NCBI GenBank assembly: GCA_045658315.1
Contig: JAZOUV010000054.1
Location: forward strand, 1-39,623
Source: RGIG1995 sp045658315
Lineage (GTDB): Bacteria; Bacillota; Clostridia; Oscillospirales; CAG-272
Reading direction: 5' to 3'
Length of the DNA: 39,623 nt
Part shown: positions 22,181 through 31,342 of the stretch, one piece after another
Position numbering within the stretch: position 1 is the first letter of the stretch
Layout: every line of letters begins with the position of its first letter
Translations under genes and position numbers: made by a program
The notes under the pieces: model-generated
What the model was told of the DNA's origin: nothing
What the model saw: the letters and a program-made list of their open reading frames with translations, nothing else
Databases searched by the model: none

Positions 22181-23905
22181 ATGAAAATTCTGAGATTTAA
22201 AAAGCTGTTTGCTATCATAACATTAGTGTTTATGATAACTATGGCTTTTGCAACTGTTGTATGTGCTGAAGAAGCTGCTCCCGATTATACCGATTACGAT
22301 ACGGCTGTAGGTTATCTTGACGAATATACGACAAACAGCGGAAGCGATGAGAACTTTGAGGAAAACTCAAAGACGGCTCTTGAGACTGTAAGGGCTGATA
22401 TGCCTATGTTTGCTACTTTCTGGGCGTTGATTCCCCCGATTATTGCAATAGTGTTGGCTTTGATAACCAAGGAAGTATATTCATCTTTGTTTATTGGTAT
22501 TGTTGCAGGCGGTTTACTTGCTGCTAATTTTAACGTTACTTCAACTATTGACAACGTAGTAGAGGGCGGTATTATTTCCGCAGTATCGGGTACGGCCGGT
22601 ATATTTGCATTCCTTGTTATACTTGGTGCGATTGTTTCTTTGATAAACAAGTCGGGCGGTTCTGCGGCTTTCGGCAGATGGGCAAAAACTCATATACATT
22701 CAAAGGCCGGTGCGTCAATAGCTACCTTTATATTGGGCTTGCTTATATTTATTGACGACTATTTCAACTGCTTGACAGTTGGTTCGGTTATGCGTCCTGT
22801 AACCGACACTCACAAGATTTCACGTTCAAAGCTTGCATACCTTATTGACGCTACTGCGGCTCCCGTTTGCATGATAGCTCCCATTTCTTCGTGGGCGGCA
22901 GCTGTTGCAAGCTATGCCGAAGAGGGCGAAGGTCTTGCATTGTTTATAAAGGCTATTCCTTATAACTTCTATTCATTGCTTACTTTTGTTTTCATTATTG
23001 GAATTGTAGTGATGAAGATAGACTTTGGTCCTATGAAGAAGCACGAAGAGAATGCTGAAAACGGCGACCTCTTTACTTCCGGTGAAATTATTGTTTCAAA
23101 AGAAGAAGAGGAAGGCAATCCGAAGGGAATTGTTTTTGACTTGATTTTCCCTGTTCTTGCACTTATCGTCTTCTGCGTTTTGGCATTGGTTTACAACGGT
23201 AACGGAAACAGCTTTGCGAATATGAATATCATCGAGGCATTTTCTAACACCGATGCTACCGTAGGTTTGCCTTGGGGCGGTCTTATAGCACTTATAGCTT
23301 CCATAGCTTACTACTGTATCCGTCGCGTGATTAACTTTAAGTCTTGTATGGAAAGTATTCCCGAAGGCTTTAAGGCGATGGTTCCCGCTATTATGATACT
23401 TACAATGGCGACAGCTCTTAAGAATATGACGAGTCTTTTAGGTGCGAAGGTGTTTGTTGCACAGCTTATGGAGGGTGCGGCTGCAGGACTCAGCAGTCTT
23501 TTGCCTGCAATTATATTCCTTGTTGCTTGCGGACTTGCTTTTGCAACAGGTACATCATGGGGTACATTTGGTATTCTCATTCCCATCGTTACGGCTATTT
23601 TCCCCGCAGATTCAACACTTATGATAATTGGTATTTCCGCTTGCCTTGCGGGTGCTGTATGCGGCGACCACTGCTCACCCATTTCCGATACAACGATTAT
23701 GTCTTCGGCGGGTGCACAGTGCGACCATATTAACCACGTTTCGACACAGCTTCCTTATGCTATAGTTGTTGCAGCAGTTTCATTTGTGTGCTTTATAATT
23801 GCTGCATTTGTTCAGAATGCGATTATTTCACTTGCAATCGCAGTTGCTCTTATGATAGCAACACTGTTTGTAATCAAGCTTATGTCGGGCAAGAAAAAAG
23901 CATAA
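22181..23905 (+). CDS. NhaC family Na+/H+ antiporter
   Basis: A 574-residue membrane protein of the NhaC/NhaC-like superfamily (Na_H_antiporter domain). Core motifs include IIAIVLALITKEVYSSLFIGIVAGG, LIFIDDYFNCLTVGSVMRPVTD (conserved acidic pair in the membrane) and CLAGAVCGDHCSPISDTTIMSSAGAQCDHINHV, which is diagnostic. About 11-12 helices. The N-terminus is unusual: a signal-peptide-like helix (residues 1-30, ending in ATVVCAEEA) and a 50-residue acidic extracytoplasmic segment before the transporter core. The ATG at 22181 has GGAG 6 bp upstream, better than an in-frame ATG at 22151. Substrate could also be a Na+/organic acid or amino acid antiport; this family is broad. Confidence 0.85.
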   Translation: MKILRFKKLFAIITLVFMITMAFATVVCAEEAAPDYTDYDTAVGYLDEYTTNSGSDENFEENSKTALETVRADMPMFATFWALIPPIIAIVLALITKEVYSSLFIGIVAGGLLAANFNVTSTIDNVVEGGIISAVSGTAGIFAFLVILGAIVSLINKSGGSAAFGRWAKTHIHSKAGASIATFILGLLIFIDDYFNCLTVGSVMRPVTDTHKISRSKLAYLIDATAAPVCMIAPISSWAAAVASYAEEGEGLALFIKAIPYNFYSLLTFVFIIGIVVMKIDFGPMKKHEENAENGDLFTSGEIIVSKEEEEGNPKGIVFDLIFPVLALIVFCVLALVYNGNGNSFANMNIIEAFSNTDATVGLPWGGLIALIASIAYYCIRRVINFKSCMESIPEGFKAMVPAIMILTMATALKNMTSLLGAKVFVAQLMEGAAAGLSSLLPAIIFLVACGLAFATGTSWGTFGILIPIVTAIFPADSTLMIIGISACLAGAVCGDHCSPISDTTIMSSAGAQCDHINHVSTQLPYAIVVAAVSFVCFIIAAFVQNAIISLAIAVALMIATLFVIKLMSGKKKA

Positions 23906-23924
23906 ATAACTTCAAATTAATAAC

Positions 23925-23969
23925 AAAAGGCTTGCTTTTCCGATAACACGGAAAGGCAAGCTTTTTCTT
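23925..23969 (+). terminator. Terminator after the antiporter
   Basis: AAAAGGCTTGCTTTTCCG and CGGAAAGGCAAGCTTTTT pair around a 6-base loop (two wobble pairs), followed by CTTTT. Confidence 0.85.
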
Positions 23970-23988
23970 TTGGTGAAAAACTTTGACA

Positions 23989-24068
23989 CTACGCACATAC
24001 TAAGAAAGATTCCAAAGGTGTTACCTTTTTGGAGTCTTCCTTGTCTTAATTGTTTGTACAGTGCGTAG
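23989..24068. repeat. 80-bp imperfect palindrome upstream of the ABC exporter
   Basis: The ends CTACGCAC (23989-23996) and GTGCGTAG (24061-24068) are exact complements. The centre has CCAAAGG against CCTTTTTGG around a TGTTA loop, and AAGA/TCTT-type pairing between. It would fold into one long bulged hairpin. It lies before the -10 box at 24135, so it is probably not in the exporter's leader; a small palindromic mobile element or a non-coding RNA is possible. Confidence 0.45.
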
Positions 24069-24131
24069 AGGGAATATTTTTCAAAAAAGCTTTCTTGTTA
24101 ACAAAATATAGTAGAAAAAATAAAATAGATG

Positions 24132-24140
24132 TGATATAAT
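24132..24140 (+). promoter_or_regulatory. Extended -10 promoter of the ABC exporter
   Basis: TGATATAAT (24132-24140), an extended -10 with no good -35 hexamer, 62 bp before the start codon. Confidence 0.5.
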
Positions 24141-24202
24141 ACAAAGAGTGAAAAAATTTGTATGATTATATTTGAAACCGATTAAAAAAGAAAGGAAAAG
24201 AA

Positions 24203-25948
24203 ATGATAAAGAGGCTTTTTGGCTGTGTAAGGGAATACAAAAAATATGTTTTCTTTACATTGTTTTTTATTGTTGCAGAGGTTGTTATCGAATGTTTTCT
24301 GCCGTTTATTACGTCGAGGGTAATAAACAAGCTTGAAGCAAATATCGTTGATATGAGCTATATTGTCAAAATAGGGCTGATTCTTGTTTTGATGGCGGTA
24401 CTTTCTTTATGCTGCGGTGCTGTTGCCGCACTTACCTGTGCTAAAGCATCGGCAGGCTTTGCAAAAAATTTAAGACACGATATTTTTACTACGGTACAGA
24501 CGTATTCATTTGAAAATATTGACAAATTTTCATCATCTTCTTTGGTTACAAGAATGACCACTGACGTTGCCAATGTGCAGATGTCGTTTATGATGATAAT
24601 CAGAATTGCCATAAGAGCACCGTTAATGTTGGTATTTTCAATAGTTATGGCATACATAATGGGCGGTGCTTTGGCAGGTTCATTTGTTGTGCTTATTCCG
24701 GTTCTTGCCGCAGGTCTTCTTTTGGTAGCCAAAAAGGCTATGCCCGCATTCAGACGTGTTTTCAAGAAGTACGATAAGCTTAATGAATCTATAGAGGAAA
24801 ATGTTCGTGCGGCTCGTGTTGTAAAGGGCTTTTCAAGGGAGGAATATGAAAAGCAGAAGTTCAGCAGGGCGGCTGATGATATTCAGAATGATTTTACAAA
24901 GGCAGAGAGAATCGTTGCATTTAACTCGCCATTAATGCAGTTTTGCGTTTATTTCAATATGATATTTGTTATGTTTGTAGGCTCAAAAATTGCAATATCT
25001 TCGGGCGGTACAACGATAAACGTAGGTGAAATGTCTGCTATGCTGACCTATGGTATGCAGATTCTTATGCAGCTTATGATGCTTTCTATGATATACGTTA
25101 TGTTGACTATGTCATTGGAGTCCATGAAGCGTATTTACGAGGTTTTGTCCGAAAAGACAGCTCTTTCTAATCCCGAAACTCCTATATATAATGTTGCTGA
25201 CGGCACGATTGAGTTTGATAACGTTAATTTTAAATATGCGTCAAAGGCAAGGAAAAATGCGTTGTCTGACATTAATATAAAGATTGAATCGGGAATGACG
25301 GTTGGCGTTATCGGCGGAACAGGCTCGGGTAAATCCTCACTTGTACAGCTTATTCCGCGTCTTTATGACGTAACCGAAGGAAGCGTTAGGGTAGGTAACG
25401 TTGACGTAAGAGATTATGATATTGATACGCTCAGAAACGCTGTATCCGTTGTTTTGCAGAAGAATTTGCTTTTCTCGGGTACGATAAAGGAAAATCTTCG
25501 CTGGGGTAACGAAAGTGCTACAGATGAAGAAATAAGAAATGCTTGTATTCTTGCTCAGGCTGACGATTTTGTCAGTTCTTTCCCTGACGGTTACGATACG
25601 AAGATAGAGCAGGGCGGTACTAACGTTTCGGGCGGTCAGAAGCAGAGACTTTGTATAGCAAGAGCATTGTTAAAGAAACCCAAGATACTTATACTTGATG
25701 ACTCTACAAGTGCGGTCGATACAAGAACAGACGCTCTTATCAGAGCCGGTTTTAAGCAGTATATTCCCGAGACGACAAAGATAATCATAGCTCAGAGAAT
25801 TGCTTCCGTTCAAGACGCGGATTTGATAATAGTAATGGAAAACGGCAAGATTTCCGACGCAGGTAAACACTCAGAGCTGCTTACGAGAAGTGAAATATAC
25901 CGCGAAGTGTACGAACAGCAGACAAATGGGGGTGAAGACAATGAGTAA
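24203..25948 (+). CDS. ABC exporter half-transporter, degenerate-site subunit
   Basis: A 581-residue protein with a six-helix ABC transporter membrane domain (residues about 15-310) and an ATPase domain. Walker A GGTGSGKSS (about 371-379), Q-loop VVLQKNLLFSG, signature VSGGQKQR (about 475) and Walker B ILILDDSTSAVD (about 494-505). The Walker B ends in Asp-Asp where the catalytic glutamate is expected (LDE), and the H-loop is replaced by IIIAQRIAS. This is the degenerate half of a heterodimeric exporter, as in TM287/288 or LmrCD. Its last 8 bp overlap the start of its partner. Substrates in this group are drugs, lipids or peptides. Confidence 0.92.
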   Translation: MIKRLFGCVREYKKYVFFTLFFIVAEVVIECFLPFITSRVINKLEANIVDMSYIVKIGLILVLMAVLSLCCGAVAALTCAKASAGFAKNLRHDIFTTVQTYSFENIDKFSSSSLVTRMTTDVANVQMSFMMIIRIAIRAPLMLVFSIVMAYIMGGALAGSFVVLIPVLAAGLLLVAKKAMPAFRRVFKKYDKLNESIEENVRAARVVKGFSREEYEKQKFSRAADDIQNDFTKAERIVAFNSPLMQFCVYFNMIFVMFVGSKIAISSGGTTINVGEMSAMLTYGMQILMQLMMLSMIYVMLTMSLESMKRIYEVLSEKTALSNPETPIYNVADGTIEFDNVNFKYASKARKNALSDINIKIESGMTVGVIGGTGSGKSSLVQLIPRLYDVTEGSVRVGNVDVRDYDIDTLRNAVSVVLQKNLLFSGTIKENLRWGNESATDEEIRNACILAQADDFVSSFPDGYDTKIEQGGTNVSGGQKQRLCIARALLKKPKILILDDSTSAVDTRTDALIRAGFKQYIPETTKIIIAQRIASVQDADLIIVMENGKISDAGKHSELLTRSEIYREVYEQQTNGGEDNE

Positions 25949-27878
25949 GTACAATGCAAAAACTCAGATGAATGGCAGACCTCCTATGAGAAAAATTAAT
26001 TTTAATATTCTCGGCAGAGTTTTGAAGCTGCTTTTTAAGTCATATCCCATATTGGTTCCCATTGTAATCGTATGTATTGTATCGTCTTCGGTGGTTTCAG
26101 CGATACCGTCTGTTTTTACGCAAAAGGTAATGGCGGTTATAACCTCGTATCTTGATAGCGGTAATATGAGCTGGGCTGCGGCAAAGCAGGAAATTTTCCC
26201 ATTGATAGCCATTCTTATTGGTTTATATATCTTTTCTTTGATATTTATTACAATACAGACACAGCTTTTGGCAATAATTACACAGGGCTTTCTCGGCAAA
26301 ATGAGAAAGAAGATGTTTGACGGTATGCAGAATCTGCCTATCAAATATTTTGATACTAACAAGCACGGCGATATTATGAGTTATTATACGAATGATATAG
26401 ATACTCTTCGTCAGCTTGTTTCACAGTCTTTGCCCAGTCTTTTACAGGCAAGTATAATTGTAACTACAGTATTGTTTATTATGCTTTACTACAGCATATT
26501 GATGACGTTGATTATACTTTTGGGCGTTGTGGGTATGTTTTTTGTGTCAACAAAGTTTGGCGGCGGCTCTGCAAAATATTTTATTCGTCAGCAGAAGTCT
26601 ATAGGTAAGACCGAAGGTTACGTTCAGGAGATGATGAACGGACAAAAGGTTATAAAGGTGTTCAGTCGCGAGGAAAAGGTAAAGACCGATTTTGACAGAA
26701 TAAACAACGAGCTTTGCGAAGACAGCACGAAGGCACACGCTTTTGCAAATATACTGGGTCCGGTTATAATGAATATCGGTAATATTCTGTACGTTGTTTG
26801 TATAACGATGGGAGGCTTATTTCTTGTAACCGGTTTTCCGAATATCAGTATTTCGGGATTGCCGTTTACGATAGATATCGTAATTCCGTTCCTTAATATG
26901 ACCAAGCAGTTTACAGGAAACGTAAATCAAGTTTCCCAGCAGATAAATTCAATAGTTATGGCAATGGCGGGGGCGGAGAGAGTGTTTACTCTTATGGACG
27001 AGAAGCCGGAGGTTGACGAAGGGTATGTAACCCTTGTTAATGCGGAAATTGCCGAAGACGGAACCATAAAAGAGTCGGATAAGCATACGGGAAAATGGGC
27101 GTGGAGACACCCTCATGGAGACGGAACGCTGACTTATACCGAGCTTCGAGGCGACGTAAGACTGTTTAACGTGGATTTTGAATACGAGGATAACAAGCCT
27201 GTTCTTCGCGATGTTACTGTTTATGCAGAGCCGGGACAGAAGGTTGCATTTGTCGGTGCTACGGGTGCGGGTAAGACTACGATAACTAATCTTATTAACC
27301 GTTTTTACGATATTGCCGACGGCAAGATAAGATATGACGGAATTAATATAAACAAAATTAAGAAGTCGGATCTTCGCCGTTCTCTCGGTATTGTATTGCA
27401 GGAGACCAATCTGTTTACCGGTACGGTTATGGAAAACATCAGATACGGAAAGCTTGATGCTACCGACGAAGAGTGTATAAAGGCGGCAATTCTTGCAGGT
27501 GCTGACGATTTTATAACAAGATTGCCCGACGGATATGATACTATGCTTTCAAATAACGGCTCAAACCTTTCGCAAGGACAGAGACAGCTTATTGCAATAG
27601 CCCGTGCGGCTGTTGCCGACCCGCCTGTTATGATACTTGACGAGGCGACGTCGTCTATTGATACGCGTACGGAAGCTATAGTTCAAAAGGGTATGGACAA
27701 GCTCATGGAGGGAAGAACGGTATTCGTTATTGCACACAGACTTTCCACCGTCAAGAATTCGGACGTTATTATGGTACTTGACCACGGCAGAATTATAGAG
27801 CGAGGCAACCACGAAAAGCTTATCGCAGAAAAGGGAACGTATTATCAGCTTTATACCGGCACTTTCGAGCTTGAATAA
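25941..27878 (+). CDS. ABC exporter half-transporter, consensus-site subunit
   Basis: A 645-residue partner with a membrane domain (about 30-350) and an ATPase domain with a full set of motifs: Walker A GATGAGKTT (about 440), Q-loop IVLQETNLFTG, signature LSQGQRQL (about 541), Walker B MILDEATSSID with the catalytic Glu, and H-loop VIAHRLSTV. An insertion of about 45 residues (VTLVNAEIAEDGTIKESD to HPHGDGTLTYTEL) lies between the two domains, as seen in a subset of Clostridia exporters. The ATG at 25941 overlaps the previous gene by 8 bp behind GGGGGTG; a longer frame from 25890 lies inside that gene and has no binding site. Confidence 0.92.
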   Translation: MSKYNAKTQMNGRPPMRKINFNILGRVLKLLFKSYPILVPIVIVCIVSSSVVSAIPSVFTQKVMAVITSYLDSGNMSWAAAKQEIFPLIAILIGLYIFSLIFITIQTQLLAIITQGFLGKMRKKMFDGMQNLPIKYFDTNKHGDIMSYYTNDIDTLRQLVSQSLPSLLQASIIVTTVLFIMLYYSILMTLIILLGVVGMFFVSTKFGGGSAKYFIRQQKSIGKTEGYVQEMMNGQKVIKVFSREEKVKTDFDRINNELCEDSTKAHAFANILGPVIMNIGNILYVVCITMGGLFLVTGFPNISISGLPFTIDIVIPFLNMTKQFTGNVNQVSQQINSIVMAMAGAERVFTLMDEKPEVDEGYVTLVNAEIAEDGTIKESDKHTGKWAWRHPHGDGTLTYTELRGDVRLFNVDFEYEDNKPVLRDVTVYAEPGQKVAFVGATGAGKTTITNLINRFYDIADGKIRYDGININKIKKSDLRRSLGIVLQETNLFTGTVMENIRYGKLDATDEECIKAAILAGADDFITRLPDGYDTMLSNNGSNLSQGQRQLIAIARAAVADPPVMILDEATSSIDTRTEAIVQKGMDKLMEGRTVFVIAHRLSTVKNSDVIMVLDHGRIIERGNHEKLIAEKGTYYQLYTGTFELE

Positions 27879-27885
27879 TATTTAT

Positions 27886-27946
27886 AAAAACTTTAACTAA
27901 AGTTTTTGAGGTTTTAAAAGGGGTTTTTCAATAAGCCCCTTTTTTT
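27886..27946 (+). terminator. Terminator of the exporter operon
   Basis: Two hairpins in series: AAAAACTTT (27886-27894)/AAAGTTTTT (27899-27907), then AAAAGGGG (27916-27923)/CCCCTTTT (27936-27943) with a following T run. Confidence 0.8.
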
Positions 27947-27999
27947 GTGTGTTCGGGAGCAAAACTCTTGCCTGCTTTTTTTATAATAAAAAATTTCCC

Positions 28000-28029
28000 T
28001 TGACTTTTAGCCTATGTAAATAATATAAT
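28000..28029 (+). promoter_or_regulatory. Promoter of copA
   Basis: TTGACT (28000-28005), 18 bp, TATAAT (28024-28029). No CopY or CsoR operator was recognised. Confidence 0.65.
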
Positions 28030-28061
28030 ATATTCGGTTAATTTAAAAATGGAGAAATAAT

Positions 28062-30536
28062 ATGGAAAAATATAACGTAAAGGGTATGAGCTGTGCCGCC
28101 TGTGCCGCAAGTGTTGAAAAGGCGGTAAAAAAGGTTGGCGGTGTTCAAAATTGTTCGGTAAGTCTTTTGACAAACTCAATGAATGTAGAGGGTGAATATG
28201 ATTCGGCTGAACTTATTGAAGCTGTAAGAAGTGCAGGTTATGATGCATCTGTTTACTCAAACGATGAGATTTATTCTTCCTCTGAAGCTTCAGACAATAC
28301 GGTGGGTGAAATAATAAAGCTGAAAAAACGCCTTATTTCATCGTTGTTTTTTCTTTTATTCCTTATGTATACGGCTATGGGGCATAATATGTTCGGGTTA
28401 CCTTTGCCCAATTTTTTAGAAAGCAGTCCTATTATGATAACCGTGATACAGCTCGTTTTGTCATCGGTTGTACTTGTTATAAATAAAAATTTTTTTGTAA
28501 ACGGTTTTAAATCGCTTTTTCACGGCAGTCCGAATATGGACACACTTGTTGGGCTTGGCTCGGGGGCATCATTTATATACAGCGTTGGGGTTATGTTTGT
28601 TATGGTTCTTACGCCTGAATCGGCATATCACCTTTTGCACGAGCTGTATTTTGAGTCGGCGGCAATGATTCTCGTTCTTATAACTCTCGGGAAGATGCTT
28701 GAAGCTATATCGAAGGGCAAAACGACTGATGCTTTGAAAAGTCTTATGAAGCTTGCACCGAAAAGTGCAGTGGTTATAAGAGACGGAGAAGAGAAGATTA
28801 TTCCTATAGAACAAGTAAAAGTAGATGATATTTTCGTAGTTCGTCCGGGCGAAAATATCGCGGTTGACGGTTGTGTTATTGAGGGCTCAAGCTCGGTAAA
28901 TGAGTCGGCTTTGACCGGTGAAAGCATACCTGTTGACAAAGAAGTGGGGGATGATGTAACCTCGGGTACTGTCAACCTTTCGGGATTTATGAAATGCCGT
29001 GCAACAAGGGTGGGCAATGATACCACTCTTTCGCAGATTATAAAAATGGTAGGTGATGCCTCAGCGACAAAAGCACCTATTGCCCGTATTGCTGACAAGG
29101 TTTCAGGCATATTTGTTCCTGCGGTTATTTCGGTTGCGGTAATAACTGTTATTGTATGGCTTATACTCGGCAAAGAATTCGGATTTGCATTAGTTCGCGG
29201 AATATCTGTGCTGGTTATAAGCTGTCCCTGTGCTTTAGGTCTTGCAACGCCTGTTGCAATAATGGTAGGTAACGGCGTTGGGGCAAAAAACGGCATACTG
29301 TTTAAAACGGCAGAATCTCTTGAAAATTCAGGCAAGATAAAAACCATTGCTCTTGATAAAACCGGCACGGTTACCGAGGGCTTGCCCGTTATAACAGATA
29401 TATTTCCTTTGGGTGATATAACAGAAAAACAGCTTGTCGAATATGCGTATTCACTCGAAATAAAAAGTGAGCACCCATTGGCAAAGGCGATAGTTACCTA
29501 TGCAGAAAATAATAACATCTGTTGTTTTGACGTAACCGATTTTAAAACAGTTCCGGGAAACGGATTGTCTGCCGAGTGTCAAGGTCGTAAGCTCTACGGC
29601 GGAAACAGAAGATATATTGAAACTGTCACGACGGTTGAGGGGGAAGTTGTTTCATTAACTGAAAATGTGGCAGAAGAGGGCAAAACTCCTTTGTTTTTTG
29701 CCGTGGACAATGAGCTTATTGGGATAATTGCTGTTGCTGACGTTATAAAATCCGACAGCAGAGTGGCTGTTATGCAGTTAAAAGCAATGGGTATTTATAC
29801 CGTTATGCTTACGGGCGACAACGAAAAGACCGCAAATGCAATCGGCGGGCAGACGGGCGTTGATGAGGTTATTGCAGGAGTATTGCCGGACGGCAAGGAG
29901 AAGGTTATCCGCGAATTGAAATCAAAGGGAAGAGTGGCGATGGTCGGAGACGGTATAAACGATGCACCGGCACTTACTTCGGCAGATGTTGGCATTGCTA
30001 TCGGTGCAGGAACGGGTATAGCCATCGATTCGGCTGATGTTGTGTTGATGAAGAGCAGACTTTCCGATGTTGTAGCTGCAATAAAAATAAGCAGAGCGAC
30101 TTTGCACACGATACACCAAAATCTGTTTTGGGCATTTATTTATAATGCAATAGGAATACCTGTTGCGGCAGGTGTGTTTATATCGCTGTTCGGTTGGAAG
30201 CTGACCCCTATGTTTGGTGCGGCGGCAATGAGTCTTTCCAGCTTTTGCGTTGTATTAAATGCTTTGAGGCTTAACTTTGTGAAATTGCCGAAAAACACAG
30301 GAAATGATGCTAATGTCCCGAGTATCGTTATGCATATCAAGGGTATGATGTGTGAGCATTGCGAAAACTCTGTAAAGAAGGCTTTGCTGGCGGTTGAATC
30401 CGTTGTATCTGCTGAAGCTGACCATAAAAAAGGTGTTGTCTTGGTTTGGACTTCGGGCGATGTCGATTCCGAACAGTTAAAAAATGCCGTCGAAGCAGAG
30501 AGTTATAAAGTAAAGAAAATAGCTTACAATAAATGA
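28062..30536 (+). CDS. copA: Copper-translocating P-type ATPase
   Basis: An 824-residue P1B-type ATPase exporting Cu+. An N-terminal heavy-metal domain has GMSCAAC (residues 8-14). The membrane metal site SCPCALGLATP (Cys388-Pro-Cys390), phosphorylation motif DKTGT (Asp432), the HP motif SEHPLAKAI, and MVGDGINDAPAL in the hinge are all present, with MLTGDNEKTA. A second heavy-metal domain is at the very C-terminus (GMMCEHC, about 761-767, then about 60 residues), which is less usual; extra domains are normally N-terminal. It is a single gene with its own promoter and terminator; no copZ or csoR is nearby, so the C-terminal domain may stand in for CopZ. Confidence 0.95.
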   Translation: MEKYNVKGMSCAACAASVEKAVKKVGGVQNCSVSLLTNSMNVEGEYDSAELIEAVRSAGYDASVYSNDEIYSSSEASDNTVGEIIKLKKRLISSLFFLLFLMYTAMGHNMFGLPLPNFLESSPIMITVIQLVLSSVVLVINKNFFVNGFKSLFHGSPNMDTLVGLGSGASFIYSVGVMFVMVLTPESAYHLLHELYFESAAMILVLITLGKMLEAISKGKTTDALKSLMKLAPKSAVVIRDGEEKIIPIEQVKVDDIFVVRPGENIAVDGCVIEGSSSVNESALTGESIPVDKEVGDDVTSGTVNLSGFMKCRATRVGNDTTLSQIIKMVGDASATKAPIARIADKVSGIFVPAVISVAVITVIVWLILGKEFGFALVRGISVLVISCPCALGLATPVAIMVGNGVGAKNGILFKTAESLENSGKIKTIALDKTGTVTEGLPVITDIFPLGDITEKQLVEYAYSLEIKSEHPLAKAIVTYAENNNICCFDVTDFKTVPGNGLSAECQGRKLYGGNRRYIETVTTVEGEVVSLTENVAEEGKTPLFFAVDNELIGIIAVADVIKSDSRVAVMQLKAMGIYTVMLTGDNEKTANAIGGQTGVDEVIAGVLPDGKEKVIRELKSKGRVAMVGDGINDAPALTSADVGIAIGAGTGIAIDSADVVLMKSRLSDVVAAIKISRATLHTIHQNLFWAFIYNAIGIPVAAGVFISLFGWKLTPMFGAAAMSLSSFCVVLNALRLNFVKLPKNTGNDANVPSIVMHIKGMMCEHCENSVKKALLAVESVVSAEADHKKGVVLVWTSGDVDSEQLKNAVEAESYKVKKIAYNK

Positions 30537-30545
30537 AGCATAAAC

Positions 30546-30578
30546 AAAAAAGTCCTTTCCGCAGGAAAGGGCTTTTTG
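30546..30578. terminator. Bidirectional terminator after copA
   Basis: AAAAAGTCCTTTCC, loop GCA, GGAAAGGGCTTTTT. A and T tracts on both sides serve copA and the convergent lipoprotein gene. Confidence 0.85.
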
Positions 30579-30641
30579 TGGAGACAGATTTGTTTAATTA
30601 TTATATTTTATTTTTTACACGCCTTATTTAATATCCTTTGT

Positions 30642-31163
30642 TTATTGGTTTATTGTAAAGTTTGAAAAAGATATAACTACTTCGTTGCCGTTTATATCGG
30701 CTTCTATACGTAGCGGAAGCTGGGTGTCGGCGGACAGGTAAAGTTTCACTTTGCCAAATTCGCATTGATAATCCGAAACCTTTACCTTAACTCCGCCATA
30801 CATATCGGAAACCGTCGAGATAAGTTCTTTTTTTGATAAATCGAAAAGCTTTAGAGCTTCGGCTGTTATGTTAGTATTCTCTTTTAGGGGAATATGTACG
30901 TTGCCGACAGAAAAGAAATGCTCTCCGTTTGTTTTCTCTATTGTGATCCCGCTTACTGTTTCGGGGCTTGTAAAAGTGAGGGTATAGTCTCCCTTTTCTG
31001 TTTTGGTAACGTTTATCGAATAGTTTTCGCCGTTTATTTTTAATCCTGCGGTACACTCAAAATTTTTTGCTTGGTATTCAAGATGAGGTTGTTTTTTGGG
31101 GGTACACCCGAAAACAAAAAGAGTTATGGTAAGCATCAGTATTATTGTAATTTTTTTAAACAT
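30642..31163 (-). CDS. Hypothetical lipoprotein
   Basis: A 173-residue protein with a signal peptide ending in the lipobox FVFGC (Cys20), so it should be anchored to the outer face of the membrane. The rest is rich in alternating beta-strand pattern (YSINVTKTEKGDYTLTFTSP, KVKLYLSADTQLPLRIEAD, VVISFSNFTI), reminiscent of the LolA/LolB-like fold seen in GerS and related Clostridia lipoproteins. No catalytic motif is seen. GAGGTG is 7 bp before the ATG. It is a single gene, convergent with copA and divergent from the ACT gene. Confidence 0.7.
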   Translation of the reverse strand: MFKKITIILMLTITLFVFGCTPKKQPHLEYQAKNFECTAGLKINGENYSINVTKTEKGDYTLTFTSPETVSGITIEKTNGEHFFSVGNVHIPLKENTNITAEALKLFDLSKKELISTVSDMYGGVKVKVSDYQCEFGKVKLYLSADTQLPLRIEADINGNEVVISFSNFTINQ

Positions 31164-31258
31164 GGGGTTGCACCTCTTCTTTTTTCTTTTTGGTAAATAT
31201 TATTCATCCTCTCCTGCTTTTATTCAAAAAAGATTGGTTAATATACATTCTTTTAATG

Positions 31259-31287
31259 TTGACAACGGTCTGTAAATATGTTATCAT
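31259..31287 (+). promoter_or_regulatory. Promoter of the ACT-UPF0210 operon
   Basis: TTGACA (31259-31264), 17 bp, TATCAT (31282-31287). Confidence 0.7.
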
Positions 31288-31342
31288 CAAAGGTAATAAA
31301 TAGATAAACGGTATATATAAGAGAAAAACGGAGGATTATAGT

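Noticed and set aside
28030..28061. CsoR or CopY operator at copA
   Set aside because: No TACANNTGTA-type or GC-rich palindromic site is visible near the promoter.
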